64,000 nt of DNA, taken from Streptomyces naganishii JCM 4654 (GTDB lineage Bacteria > Actinomycetota > Actinomycetes > Streptomycetales > Streptomycetaceae). Location of the stretch: positions 1 through 64,000 of the forward strand of contig NZ_BMVF01000026.1 of the NCBI RefSeq assembly GCF_014650575.1. The letters run 5' to 3'. The position numbers and the translations under genes are program-made. The notes beneath the pieces were generated by a model that was given only the letters and a program-made list of their open reading frames with translations, searched no databases and was not told the DNA's origin. Each line of letters begins with the position of its first letter. Positions within the stretch are counted from its first letter, which is position 1. Of the stretch, positions 49,985-58,969 are shown piece after piece.

Positions 49985-51355
49985 GTGGCAGACCGCACAC
50001 CCCCGCTCGGCGTCGAGGAACTGCACGCGCTCGTCGCGAGCGGCGAGATCGACACGGTCGTCCTCGCCTTCCCCGACATGCAGGGCCGCCTCCAGGGCAA
50101 GCGGTTCGCCGCCCGCTTCTTCCTCGACGAGGTCCTCCACCACGGCACCGAGGGCTGCAACTACCTCCTCGCCGTCGACACCGAGATGAACACCGTCGAG
50201 GGCTACGCCATGTCCTCCTGGGACCGCGGCTACGGCGACTTCGCCATGCACCCCGACCTCGCCACCCTGCGCCGCGTCCCCTGGAACCCCGGCACCGCGC
50301 TGGCCCTCGCCGACCTCGCCTGGCACGACGGCACCCCGGTCGCCGCCGCGCCCCGCCAGATCCTGCGCCGCCAGCTGGAGCGCCTCGCGGAGCACGGCCT
50401 CACCGCCCAGGTCGGCACCGAGCTGGAGTTCATCGTCTTCAAGGACACCTACGAGCAGGCCTGGGACGCCGGCTACCGCGGGCTCACCCCGGCCAACCAG
50501 TACAACGTCGACTACTCCATCCTCGGCACCGGCCGCATCGAGCCCCTGCTGCGGCGGCTGCGCAACGACATGGCGGGCGCCGGACTCACCGTCGAGTCCG
50601 CCAAGGGCGAGTGCAACCCCGGCCAGCACGAGATCGCCTTCCGCTACGACGAGGCCCTGGTCACCTGCGACCAGCACGCCGTCTACAAGACCGGCGCCAA
50701 GGAGATCGCCGCGCAGGAGGGCGTCTCGATCACCTTCATGGCCAAGTACAACGAGCGCGAGGGCAACTCCTGCCACATCCACCTCTCGCTCGCCGACGCC
50801 GACGGCCACAGCGTCATGGCCGGGGCACCCGGCGACCCGCACGGCATGTCCGGGGTCATGCGCCACTTCCTCGCCGGACAACTGGCCGCGCTGCGGGAGT
50901 TCGCCCTCCTCTACGCGCCCGGCATCAACTCCTACAAGCGCTTCCAGCCCGGCTCCTTCGCCCCCACCGCCGTCGCCTGGGGCCACGACAACCGCACCTG
51001 CGCCCTGCGCGTCGTCGGCCACGGCCCCTCCCTGCGCTTCGAGAACCGGCTGCCCGGCGGCGACGTCAATCCGCACCTCGCGGTCGCCGGCCTGGTCGCC
51101 GCCGGCCTCCACGGCATCGAACAGAAGCTGGAGCTGCCCGAGCCCTGCCCCGGCAACGCCTACGCCGCCGACTACGAGCACGTCCCGGCCACCCTGCGCG
51201 AGGCCGCCGGGCTCTGGGAGAACAGCGCGATCGCCAAGGCCGCCTTCGGCGACGAGGTCGTCGCCCACTACCGCAACATGGCGCGGGTCGAACTGGACGC
51301 CTACGACGCCGCGATCACCGACTGGGAGCTGCGCCGCTCCTTCGAACGCATGTGA
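49985..51355 (+). CDS. glnA4: GlnA4-like gamma-glutamyl-amine (ethanolamide) synthetase
   Basis: This 456-residue member of the glutamine-synthetase fold belongs to the group that glutamylates amines instead of ammonia. ATP and metal motifs include GTELEFIVFKDTY, SAKGECNPGQHEIAFRYDEAL, EGNSCHIHLSL and SYKRFQPGSFAPTAVAWGHDNRTCALRVVG. The tyrosine adenylylation loop of true GlnA is absent. By gene order it corresponds to S. coelicolor GlnA4 (SCO1613), reported to make gamma-glutamylethanolamide; I recall this from the literature and cannot test it here. GTG at 49985 has AAGGAGG. ALDH and SDR genes follow immediately, forming a catabolic operon. Confidence 0.92.
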   Translation: MADRTPPLGVEELHALVASGEIDTVVLAFPDMQGRLQGKRFAARFFLDEVLHHGTEGCNYLLAVDTEMNTVEGYAMSSWDRGYGDFAMHPDLATLRRVPWNPGTALALADLAWHDGTPVAAAPRQILRRQLERLAEHGLTAQVGTELEFIVFKDTYEQAWDAGYRGLTPANQYNVDYSILGTGRIEPLLRRLRNDMAGAGLTVESAKGECNPGQHEIAFRYDEALVTCDQHAVYKTGAKEIAAQEGVSITFMAKYNEREGNSCHIHLSLADADGHSVMAGAPGDPHGMSGVMRHFLAGQLAALREFALLYAPGINSYKRFQPGSFAPTAVAWGHDNRTCALRVVGHGPSLRFENRLPGGDVNPHLAVAGLVAAGLHGIEQKLELPEPCPGNAYAADYEHVPATLREAAGLWENSAIAKAAFGDEVVAHYRNMARVELDAYDAAITDWELRRSFERM

Positions 51356-51363
51356 GGGCCTCC

Positions 51364-52743
51364 TTGACCGACCAGCACGAACAGCACCTCCAGGTGATCA
51401 ACCCCGCCACCGAGGAGGTCGTCGCCACCGTCCCCGCCGCCGACGCCCACGACATCGACCGGGCGGTGGCCCGCGCCGTCGCCGCGCAGCGCTCCTGGGC
51501 CGCCGCCGCTCCCGCCGACCGGGCCCGCCTGCTGCGCCGCTTCGCCGACGTCGTCGACACCCACGCCGAGGAACTGGCCCGGCTGGAGGTCCGCGAGGCC
51601 GGCCATCTGATCGGCAACGCCCGCTGGGAGGCAGAAAACGCCCGGGACCTGCTGCTCTACGCGGCCGGCGGCGCCGAGCGCCTGCTGGGCCGGCAGATCC
51701 CCGTGCCCGGCGGCTGGGACGTCACCTTCCAGGAGCCCCTGGGCGTGGTCGGCGTGATCGCCCCCTGGAACTTCCCCATGCCCATCGCCGCCTGGGGCTC
51801 CTTCCCGGCGCTCGCCGCCGGCAACGCCGTCGTCCTCAAGCCCGCCGAGACCACCCCGCTGACCGCGCTGCGCCTGGCCGGACTCGCCCTCGACGCCGGA
51901 CTGCCCGAGCACCTCTTCCAAGTGCTGCCCGGCCACGGCCACATCGCCGGACGCGCCCTGGTGGACCACCCGGACGTCGCCAAGATCGTGTTCACCGGCT
52001 CCACGACCACCGGCCGCGAGGTCATGGAGCGCTGCGCCCGGCACGTCAAGCCGGTCACCCTCGAACTCGGCGGCAAGAGCCCGAACATCGTCTTCGCCGA
52101 CGCCGAACTCACCGCCGCCCTCGACCCGTTCTCCTTCCTGGACAACTCCGGCCAGGACTGCTGCGCCCGCACCCGCGTCCTCGTCCAGGAGTCCGTCTAC
52201 GAGGAGGCACGCGCGTTCCTCGCCGACGCGCTCGCCGCCGTGGTGGTCGGCGACCCGGCCGACGAGAAGACCCGCATGGGCCCGCTGATCTCCCGCCGGC
52301 AGCTCGAACGCGTACGGTCCCACGTCCCCGAGGACGCCCCCGCACTGCGCGGCAGCGCACCCGACGGCCCCGGCTTCTGGTTCCCGCCGACCGTCCTGAC
52401 CGGCGAGCGGCCCCACTCCGCGGCGGCCCGCGAGGAGATCTTCGGACCGGTCGCCGTACTGCTGCCGTTCACGGACGAGGAGGACGCGATCCGCCTCGCC
52501 AACGACACCCCGTACGGACTCGCGGGGTCGCTGTGGACCCGGGACCTGGGACGCGCCCTGCGCGTCTCGCGGGCCGTCCGGATCGGGAACCTGTCCGTCA
52601 ACTCCCACTCCAGCGTGCGCTACTGGACCCCGTTCGGCGGGTTCAAGCAGTCCGGACTCGGCCGCGAACTCGGCCCGGACGCGCTGACCGCCTTCACCGA
52701 GACCAAGAACGTCTTCATCAGCACGGAGGGCCCCTCACAGTGA
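51364..52743 (+). CDS. NAD(P)-dependent aldehyde dehydrogenase
   Basis: This 459-residue ALDH has the catalytic Cys in FLDNSGQDCCARTRVLV (a double Cys), the general base Glu in LELGGKSPNIVF, the cofactor motif GVIAPWNFPMPIAAWGSFPALAAGNAVVLKPAETTP, and EEIFGPVAVLLPF near the end. In the GlnA4 context it could oxidise the aldehyde formed from a gamma-glutamylated amine. The TTG start at 51364 is 8 bp after the glnA4 stop with GAGGG upstream; an alternative GTG at 51352 overlaps that stop. Its own stop overlaps the SDR start (GTGA). Confidence 0.94.
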   Translation: MTDQHEQHLQVINPATEEVVATVPAADAHDIDRAVARAVAAQRSWAAAAPADRARLLRRFADVVDTHAEELARLEVREAGHLIGNARWEAENARDLLLYAAGGAERLLGRQIPVPGGWDVTFQEPLGVVGVIAPWNFPMPIAAWGSFPALAAGNAVVLKPAETTPLTALRLAGLALDAGLPEHLFQVLPGHGHIAGRALVDHPDVAKIVFTGSTTTGREVMERCARHVKPVTLELGGKSPNIVFADAELTAALDPFSFLDNSGQDCCARTRVLVQESVYEEARAFLADALAAVVVGDPADEKTRMGPLISRRQLERVRSHVPEDAPALRGSAPDGPGFWFPPTVLTGERPHSAAAREEIFGPVAVLLPFTDEEDAIRLANDTPYGLAGSLWTRDLGRALRVSRAVRIGNLSVNSHSSVRYWTPFGGFKQSGLGRELGPDALTAFTETKNVFISTEGPSQ

Positions 52744-53522
52744 CCGAGGACATCATCTGCCGCCGGCTTCCCGGCCGTACCGCCGTCGTCACCGGAGCCG
52801 GCAGCGGCATCGGACTCGCCACCGCCCGCCGCCTCGCCGCCGAGGGCGCGCACGTGGTGTGCGCCGACGTCGACGAGGAGCGCGGCAAGGCGGCCGCCGA
52901 GGAGACCGGCGGCCTCTTCGTGCTCACCGACGTCACCGACCCCGAGCAGGTCGAGGCCCTCTTCGCGACGGCCCACGACACCTACGGCAGCGTCGACGTC
53001 GCCTTCAACAACGCGGGCATCTCCCCGCCCGACGACGACTCCATCCTGGAGACCGGCCTCGAGGCGTGGAAGCGCGTCCAGGAGGTCAACCTCACCTCCG
53101 TCTACCTGTGCTGCAAGGCCGTCATCCCGTACATGCGCCGCCGGCGCCGGGGCTCGATCATCAACACCGCGTCCTTCGTGGCCCGCATGGGCGCGGCCAC
53201 CTCGCAGATCTCCTACACCGCGTCCAAGGGCGGCGTGCTCGCCATGTCCCGGGAACTGGGCGTGCAGTTCGCGCGGGAGGGCATCCGCGTCAACGCGCTG
53301 TGCCCCGGGCCGGTCAACACCCCGCTGCTTCAGGAACTGTTCGCCAAGGACCCCGAGCGGGCCGCGCGCCGTCTGGTGCACATCCCGCTCGGGCGGTTCG
53401 CCGCCGCCGAGGAGATCGCCGCCGCCGTCGCCTTCCTCGCCAGCGACGACTCCTCCTTCGTCAACGCCACCGACTTCCTGGTCGACGGCGGTATCTCGGG
53501 GGCGTACGTGACACCGCTGTAG
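52740..53522 (+). CDS. Short-chain dehydrogenase/reductase
   Basis: A 260-residue classical SDR with TGAGSGIG (18-25), NNAG in VDVAFNNAGISPP, a catalytic Ser/Tyr/Lys triad in NTASFVARMG...ISYTASKGG, and PGPVNTPLL. The pattern CADVDEE after the third strand suggests NAD preference. The GTG overlaps the ALDH stop by 4 bp, so it is translationally coupled. Its likely role is to oxidise or reduce an alcohol/aldehyde intermediate of the same pathway (inference). The stop is only 6 bp from the end of the next gene, on the opposite strand. Confidence 0.93.
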   Translation: MTEDIICRRLPGRTAVVTGAGSGIGLATARRLAAEGAHVVCADVDEERGKAAAEETGGLFVLTDVTDPEQVEALFATAHDTYGSVDVAFNNAGISPPDDDSILETGLEAWKRVQEVNLTSVYLCCKAVIPYMRRRRRGSIINTASFVARMGAATSQISYTASKGGVLAMSRELGVQFAREGIRVNALCPGPVNTPLLQELFAKDPERAARRLVHIPLGRFAAAEEIAAAVAFLASDDSSFVNATDFLVDGGISGAYVTPL

Positions 53523-53528
53523 GGCGGG

Positions 53529-54731
53529 TCAGAGGAAGGTGTGGCCCTCGCCCCGGTACGTCGGGACGGTGGCCGTGATCCGGTCGCCCTCGACCAGGTG
53601 CAGGGCGTCGAACCGCTCGCACAGCTCGCCGGCCTTCGCGTGCCGGAACCACACCTTGTCGCCGATCAGCAGATCGTCGGCCGGCGAGCCGAGCAGCGGG
53701 GTCTGCACCTCGCCGGGGCCCTCCTGCGGGTCGTAGCGCAGCCCCTCGGGCAGGTACGGCACCGGAAGCCGGTCCGGGCCGGCCGCGCCGGAGGCCGGAT
53801 AGCCGCCGCCGAGGACGGTCACCACGCCCACTCCCGGCCGCCGCACCACCGGCACGGCGAACAGGGCCGCCGGACGGCCCCGGAACGACGTGTAGTTGTC
53901 GAACAGCCGGGGCACGTACAGCCCCGAGCCCGCCGCGATCTCCGTGACGGCGTCCTCCGCGGCCGTGTGCTGGACGCTGCCCGTGCCGCCGCCGTTGACG
54001 AACTCCAGGTCCGGCGCCACCGCGCGGACCGCCCGCACCACCGCCGCGCGGCGCTCGGCCAGCTCCCGGCGCGCGGCCGCCTGCATCAGCCGGATCGCCC
54101 GCGACCGCAGCGGCCGCCCGGCCACCGCGTCGCCCACGCCCGCCACATGACCCTCGTACGCCATGATCCCCACCAGCCGGAACCCCGGCCGCCGGGTCAC
54201 CGTGCGGGCCATCTCGGCGACCTGGGCGGGGGAGTGCAGCGGGGAGCGGCGCGCCCCGACCCGCACCCGGCCGCCCAGCAGCTTCAGCGAGGTGTCCAAC
54301 TCCAGGCAGACACGCACCACTTCGCGGCCGCCACCGCGCGAGGCGTCGATCAGGTCGAGCTGCGCCGGGTCGTCGATCATGACGGTCACGGCGGCGGCGA
54401 GCTTGGGGTCGGCGGCGAGTTCGGCGAAGGCGGCGCGGTCGGCGGACGGGTAGGCGAGGAGCACGTCCTCGAACCCGGAACGGGCCAGCCACAGCGACTC
54501 GGCCATGGTGAACGACATGATCCCCGCGAAGCCGTCCCGCGCCAGGGCGCGTTCCAGCAGCGCGCGGCAGCGTACGGACTTGCTGGCGACCCGGACCGGC
54601 TTGCCGCCGGCCCTGCGGACGAGGTCGTCGGCGTTGGCGTCGAAGGCGTCCAGGTCGACGATCGCGACGGGGGCGTCGAGATGGGCGGTGGCCCGGTCGT
54701 AACGGGCCCTGTCGGCGGCGAGCGCAGTCAT
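53529..54731 (-). CDS. PLP-dependent alanine-racemase-fold enzyme (D-amino-acid aldolase/dehydratase-like)
   Basis: This 400-residue protein has the fold-III PLP barrel: VRVASKSVRC holds the Schiff-base Lys51, GIMSFTMAESLWL and VVRVCLELDTSLKLLG follow, and FVNGGGTGSVQHTAAEDAVTEIAAGSGLYVPRLFDNY is the phosphate-binding region. The C-terminal barrel with HAKAGELCERFDALHLVEGDRI is of the DSD1/D-threonine-aldolase type, which binds a second metal. Substrate is unknown. ATG at 54731 has a weak GCAGG upstream. It converges on the SDR gene. Confidence 0.88.
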   Translation of the reverse strand: MTALAADRARYDRATAHLDAPVAIVDLDAFDANADDLVRRAGGKPVRVASKSVRCRALLERALARDGFAGIMSFTMAESLWLARSGFEDVLLAYPSADRAAFAELAADPKLAAAVTVMIDDPAQLDLIDASRGGGREVVRVCLELDTSLKLLGGRVRVGARRSPLHSPAQVAEMARTVTRRPGFRLVGIMAYEGHVAGVGDAVAGRPLRSRAIRLMQAAARRELAERRAAVVRAVRAVAPDLEFVNGGGTGSVQHTAAEDAVTEIAAGSGLYVPRLFDNYTSFRGRPAALFAVPVVRRPGVGVVTVLGGGYPASGAAGPDRLPVPYLPEGLRYDPQEGPGEVQTPLLGSPADDLLIGDKVWFRHAKAGELCERFDALHLVEGDRITATVPTYRGEGHTFL

Positions 54732-55011
54732 GGACGAAGCCTGCCAGACGCGATTACCGCAGGGTAGGGGGACGTTCCGGGCAGATGCCCCGCCCTCGCG
54801 GACCAGTTCCCTCCACAGCCCGGGCAACCCGTAGAGTGACGCGCGCGGACCGCGCGACGAACGGCGGAACGATCCCTGCCACGTCGTTGAGCCGGGATGG
54901 CAGTTCGCTCGTACGGGTATGCGTGCCCGGTGACGAGCAGTCCGCGCCGGGCGGGGCAACGAGGACGGCCGCCCAGGGGAAACGGCCCGGGCACGAGGAA
55001 ACGGGGGGTGC
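54732..55011. other. Divergent spacer with a palindrome
   Basis: These 280 bp separate the PLP-enzyme gene from the proline-rich protein gene. TAGAGT (54832-54837) resembles a -10 for the plus strand. The perfect dyad CGCGCGG-A-CCGCGCG (54842-54856) starts 5 bp beyond it, where an RNA start would fall. I see no gene. Confidence 0.5.
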
Positions 55012-56796
55012 ATGAGCACGGAAGCGCGCCACGCCCCCGTCCCGCCCCGGCCCCCGCACCCCCCACACCCCCCGCACAGCACCCACCCGTCCCCGGCCGG
55101 GCCCGGGGTGCCTGCGCCCGAGGCCGCGAACGGTTCCGGCGGTGCAGGCGGTTCCGGCGGTGCCGGTAAGGACGGCGGGGCCGGGGCCGCGAGCGGCTCC
55201 GGTGAGCGCTCGGGCGGGGCGGTGCCCGTCGCCTCCGCCCCGCTGCGCGGGCCGGGCCGCCACGACTTCCGCCGCACGGGCCTGGCGGGCTCCGCCTCCG
55301 CGGCGCGCGGCACCACCGCCCCGTCGACCGCCCCACCGCCCCCGGCCTCGGCCCGCTTCCCGGACAGCCCCCCGCCCCGCGGCACCACCGACCCTCACAC
55401 CCCGCGCCCGGGGCGGGACGCCACCCCGGCCGCCGGCCGGAACACCGCCCGGGGCACGGGCGGGGACACCGGCTCGCGCCCTGGCCGCGACGCCGAACGG
55501 ACCCCGGACCGGAACACCGGCCAGGACGCCGGTCGCGGCGCGGACGAGTCCGCCCCCCACGCCGGCACCGTGCCGCCGCCCCCGGCACCGGGGCGCCCGG
55601 CACCGCCGTCCCACCGCCCGGCCCAGCCGGCCGAGGCGCCGTCGGCCGGTGGTCCGTCCGCCCCGTCCGGGCCGCCGCCGGGCCGGCTTCCCGGCCCTCC
55701 CGCCGGGGCGCCGTGGGCGAGCCGCACCACCGGCCCGCTCGGCACCCCGCAGGCCGGCCGCGCCGACGCCGGCGCCAGCGCCGACGCCGGATCGCCGGGG
55801 CGTCCCGGTGGCGCGCGCGCCGAGGCGGCCGGGGAGAGCACCACTCGGCTGCGGGTCCTCCCCGGGCGGGGTCTGCCCCCGCGGCCGGCGGGCGCCCCGC
55901 CGGGGGGATCCGTGTCGCCGGATCCGGCGTTGTCCTGGAGCGGGCCCGTGGGGGCGTCCGGCGGCGGGACCCGGCCCGTCGTGGCGCTCGGCGAACCCGA
56001 GGGGTACGACGAGCACGGCCGGGCCCGGCCCCTGGGCGAGCGGGTACGCAGCCGCACCGCCGCCGCCGCGGCCTGCGTAGTGCTCGGCGTGGGCCTCATC
56101 GGCGGTGCCGTGACCGGCAGTTGGCTCACCGGCGACGACGGCGGCACCGGCGCACCCCGCGGCTTCGCGGCCGCGAGCACCCTCTGGCACAGCGTCCCCG
56201 TCGACCGGCTCTTCCCGCCCACCGTCCAGGGCACCGGCGCCGGCCCCGGCGGAGCCGACCGCACCTGGACGCGCATCGCCGTCGCCCCCGACAGCGGCTG
56301 CGCGGGCGCCTTCGACCCGCTGCTGCGCAAGGCGCTCGCCCCCGTCGGCTGCGACCGCCTGCTGCGCGCCACCTACACGGACGCCACCCAGAGCTACGTC
56401 ACCACCGTCGGCCTGCTGTTCGCCAAGGCCGACGCGCCCGCCATGAGCGCCCTCGCCACCCGCTTCAGGACCGAGGGCCTGGACCGCCGCACCGACCTCA
56501 TGCCCCGCCCCTACGCGGCCAAGGGCACCGTCGCCGCCGCCTTCGGCGACCGCGGGCGCGCCTCGTGGACCATCCACGTGCTGACCGAGGCACCGGTGAT
56601 CGTCTACGCCGTCTCCGGCTGGGCCGACGGCCGCACCGTGGACACCCCGCAGCCCGCCTCCGACGCGCTGCGCGCCGGTGCCGACACCGCCGTCGCCCAG
56701 GCGGGTCTGGGCAACGAGGCCCAGGGCCTGGCCGACCGCATCGAACGCGGCCTGCGCAGGGACAACGCCGGCACGGCCACGGAGAAGCCCTCGTGA
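55012..56796 (+). CDS. Proline-rich single-pass membrane protein coupled to a mycosin-like protease
   Basis: This 594-residue protein has three parts. The first ~330 residues are cytoplasmic, Pro/Ala/Gly/Thr/Arg-rich and surely disordered (GRNTARGTGGDTGSRPGRD repeats). One transmembrane helix follows at ~346-370 (AAAACVVLGVGLIGGAVTG). The last ~220 residues are extracytoplasmic, compact and with two cysteines (GCAGAF, GCDRLL), and end in a helix. No known family is evident to me. The stop overlaps the GTG of the subtilase gene (GTGA), so they are made together. The layout recalls membrane partners of type VII secretion mycosins, but no other ESX gene is present here. Confidence 0.78.
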   Translation: MSTEARHAPVPPRPPHPPHPPHSTHPSPAGPGVPAPEAANGSGGAGGSGGAGKDGGAGAASGSGERSGGAVPVASAPLRGPGRHDFRRTGLAGSASAARGTTAPSTAPPPPASARFPDSPPPRGTTDPHTPRPGRDATPAAGRNTARGTGGDTGSRPGRDAERTPDRNTGQDAGRGADESAPHAGTVPPPPAPGRPAPPSHRPAQPAEAPSAGGPSAPSGPPPGRLPGPPAGAPWASRTTGPLGTPQAGRADAGASADAGSPGRPGGARAEAAGESTTRLRVLPGRGLPPRPAGAPPGGSVSPDPALSWSGPVGASGGGTRPVVALGEPEGYDEHGRARPLGERVRSRTAAAAACVVLGVGLIGGAVTGSWLTGDDGGTGAPRGFAAASTLWHSVPVDRLFPPTVQGTGAGPGGADRTWTRIAVAPDSGCAGAFDPLLRKALAPVGCDRLLRATYTDATQSYVTTVGLLFAKADAPAMSALATRFRTEGLDRRTDLMPRPYAAKGTVAAAFGDRGRASWTIHVLTEAPVIVYAVSGWADGRTVDTPQPASDALRAGADTAVAQAGLGNEAQGLADRIERGLRRDNAGTATEKPS

Positions 56797-58016
56797 GAAC
56801 CGTACGCAACACCACGACCGTCACCCGGCGGACCGCCGCGCTGAGCCTCCTGCTCGCCGCCTCGCTCACCCTGGTCCCCGCCACCACGGCCCACGCCGAC
56901 GGCATACGCGCCCAGCAGTGGGCCCTGGACGCCCTGCACACCCAGCAGGCCTGGCGGACCACCAAGGGCAAGGGCGTCACCGTCGCCGTACTGGACACCG
57001 GCGTCGAGGCCGACCATCCCGACCTGTCCGGCAACGTCCTGCCCGCCAAGGACATGATCGGCTTCGGCGCCCGGCCCGGCGACCGGGACTGGGCCCGCCA
57101 CGGCACCGCCATGGCCGGCATCATCGCCGGTCACGGCCACGGCGCCGGAGACTCCGACGGAGTCATGGGCGTCGCCCCGGAGGCGAGGATCCTGCCGGTG
57201 CGGGTGATCCTCGAGGACGGCGACCCGGCCCGCGCCCGCGCCCGCACCTCCCGCGGCAACGCCCTCGCCGACGGCATCCGCTGGGCCGCCGACCACGGCG
57301 CCGACGTCATCAACCTCTCCCTCGGCGACGACTCCGCCTCCGCGCACCCCGAACCCACCGAGGACGAGGCCGTCCAGTACGCGCTGGGCAAGGGCGTGGT
57401 CGTCGTCGCCTCGGCCGGCAACGGCGGCGAGAAGGGCGACCACATCTCCTACCCGGCCGCCTACCCGGGCGTGATCGCCGCGACCGCCGTCGACCGCTAC
57501 GGCACCCGCGGCGCGTTCTCCACCCGCCGCTGGTACGCCACGATCAGCGCGCCCGGCGTCGACGTCGTCATCGCCGACCCCGACCACAAGTACTACGAGG
57601 GCTGGGGCACGAGCGCGGCCTCCGCCTTCGTCTCCGGGGCCGTCGCCCTCGTCAAGGCCGCCCACCCGGGCCTGACCCCGGCGCAGATCAAGAAGCTGCT
57701 GGAGGACACCGCCCGCAACGCCCCCCTCGACGGCCACGACGACTCCCGCGGCTTCGGCTTCGTCGACCCGGTGGCCGCCATCCGCGCGGCGGCCCGCCTC
57801 CAGCCGCGGGAGCTGCGGCCGGCGGCGTACGGCGAGAAGTACTTCGGCCCGGGCCCCGACGCCGCCGAGTCCACCGACGGCCCCGCCGGCTGGGCGGGCC
57901 CCCTCGCGGGCGGCACCGGCGGTGTGCTCCTGGTGGCCGCGGCGGTCCTGTGGCGCGGCCGCCGTGAACGGGACGACGACGACCACGCCGGCACCTTCCA
58001 CCCGTGGGCCAGGTAG
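56793..58016 (+). CDS. Mycosin-like membrane-anchored S8 subtilisin-type serine protease
   Basis: This 407-residue exported protease has a signal peptide (to ~30, TAHA). The catalytic triad is Asp68 (VAVLDTGVE), His103 (RHGTAMAGIIAG) and Ser274 (GTSAASAFVSGAVAL), with the oxyanion Asn in SAGNGGEKGD. The C-terminal transmembrane helix (~378-398, AGGTGGVLLVAAAVLW) is followed by a short charged tail, so the enzyme faces outward from the membrane. Size and topology match mycosins of type VII secretion. Substrate is unknown; the coupled upstream membrane protein is the prime candidate partner. Confidence 0.92.
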   Translation: MRTVRNTTTVTRRTAALSLLLAASLTLVPATTAHADGIRAQQWALDALHTQQAWRTTKGKGVTVAVLDTGVEADHPDLSGNVLPAKDMIGFGARPGDRDWARHGTAMAGIIAGHGHGAGDSDGVMGVAPEARILPVRVILEDGDPARARARTSRGNALADGIRWAADHGADVINLSLGDDSASAHPEPTEDEAVQYALGKGVVVVASAGNGGEKGDHISYPAAYPGVIAATAVDRYGTRGAFSTRRWYATISAPGVDVVIADPDHKYYEGWGTSAASAFVSGAVALVKAAHPGLTPAQIKKLLEDTARNAPLDGHDDSRGFGFVDPVAAIRAAARLQPRELRPAAYGEKYFGPGPDAAESTDGPAGWAGPLAGGTGGVLLVAAAVLWRGRRERDDDDHAGTFHPWAR

Positions 58017-58027
58017 TACGGCAGCGC

Positions 58028-58789
58028 TCAGTCCGCCGTACCGAACGCCGACACCGCCGCCCGGGCCGCCGTCTCCACCAGGGTGATGCCCTCCTCCTTC
58101 GTCGTGTTGCCGTTGGACAGGACGGCCACCAGGTAGCCGGTGCCGCCGGACCTCACGCGGCCGATGCTGTTGACGTCCCACAGGCCGGTCGTGCCGCGGG
58201 GCAGCCAGCCGTTCTTCAGCGCCCACGCCGAGCCGTCGGCGGCGGCCGACACGCCCCAGTCCTGGCCCTCGGCGATCCGGCCCATGAGGTCCTGGACCAA
58301 CGTCCGTGAGGCCTTGCTCAGTTCACTCGAGCCGTCGCCGAAGACCTGGGTCAGCAGCGTGAGCTGGTCGGCCGCCGTCGTCTGCGTCAGCCCCCACAGC
58401 GTGCCCTCGCCACCGGAGGTTTCCGTCAGCCCCAGGCGCCGGTTCGCCGCGTCCAGGCCCTCGGCCCGTCCGATGGACCGCCACAGCGCGGAGGCCGAGT
58501 CGTTGTCGCTGTTCTCGATCATCGCGGTGGCGTACGCCCTCTCCTGGGTGGTCAGCCGCCGCCCCGCGTCCTGCGCCTGGAGCAGCAGCGCCGCCAGGAT
58601 GTCGACCTTCACGATGCTCGCCGTGTCGAACGCGCCGGTGCCGTACACGGCACTGCTCCCCGAGTCCAGGTCGAGCACCGCCACCGACACGGCGGCCCCC
58701 TCGGCCACCGTCACCGACCGCATCGCGTCGGCTGGCAGCGCCGTACGACCCGCGGCCGCCTCCGTCCCCGTCTCCGTCACCGCCTCCAC
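58028..58789 (-). CDS. Class-A beta-lactamase-fold serine hydrolase without visible signal peptide
   Basis: This 253-residue hydrolase has SxxK as Ser58-I-V-Lys61, SDN at Ser94-Asp95-Asn96 (IENSDNDSAS) and the KTG-equivalent ALKNGWLP. The class-A omega-loop Glu is not obvious, so it may be a D,D-peptidase-like or non-hydrolysing relative rather than a true beta-lactamase. The GTG at 58789 has GGAGGGG 4 nt upstream but gives no signal peptide; the frame continues upstream to a TGA without a usable start. Such folds usually act outside the membrane, so either it is cytoplasmic or its 5' end is broken. Confidence 0.85.
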   Translation of the reverse strand: MEAVTETGTEAAAGRTALPADAMRSVTVAEGAAVSVAVLDLDSGSSAVYGTGAFDTASIVKVDILAALLLQAQDAGRRLTTQERAYATAMIENSDNDSASALWRSIGRAEGLDAANRRLGLTETSGGEGTLWGLTQTTAADQLTLLTQVFGDGSSELSKASRTLVQDLMGRIAEGQDWGVSAAADGSAWALKNGWLPRGTTGLWDVNSIGRVRSGGTGYLVAVLSNGNTTKEEGITLVETAARAAVSAFGTAD

Positions 58790-58969
58790 CGATCCCCTCC
58801 CGCTCGCCTCCGCCGACGCCGACGACGATACGGCGGTGGCCGCTCCCGGGGGCTCCGTGCCGGCGATCCTCCAGCCGCCCGCCGCGCGCCCCGTGGGACG
58901 GCGGTGAGACGCCGGTCAGGGGACCCTGAGAAGACCGTGAGGGACCCGCCCCGGATAGGGTCGGTCACC

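Noticed and set aside
55012-58016. Type VII (ESX) secretion locus.
   Set aside because: Only a mycosin-like protease is present. No EccB-E or WXG100 genes lie within reach, so a secretion system is not supported.
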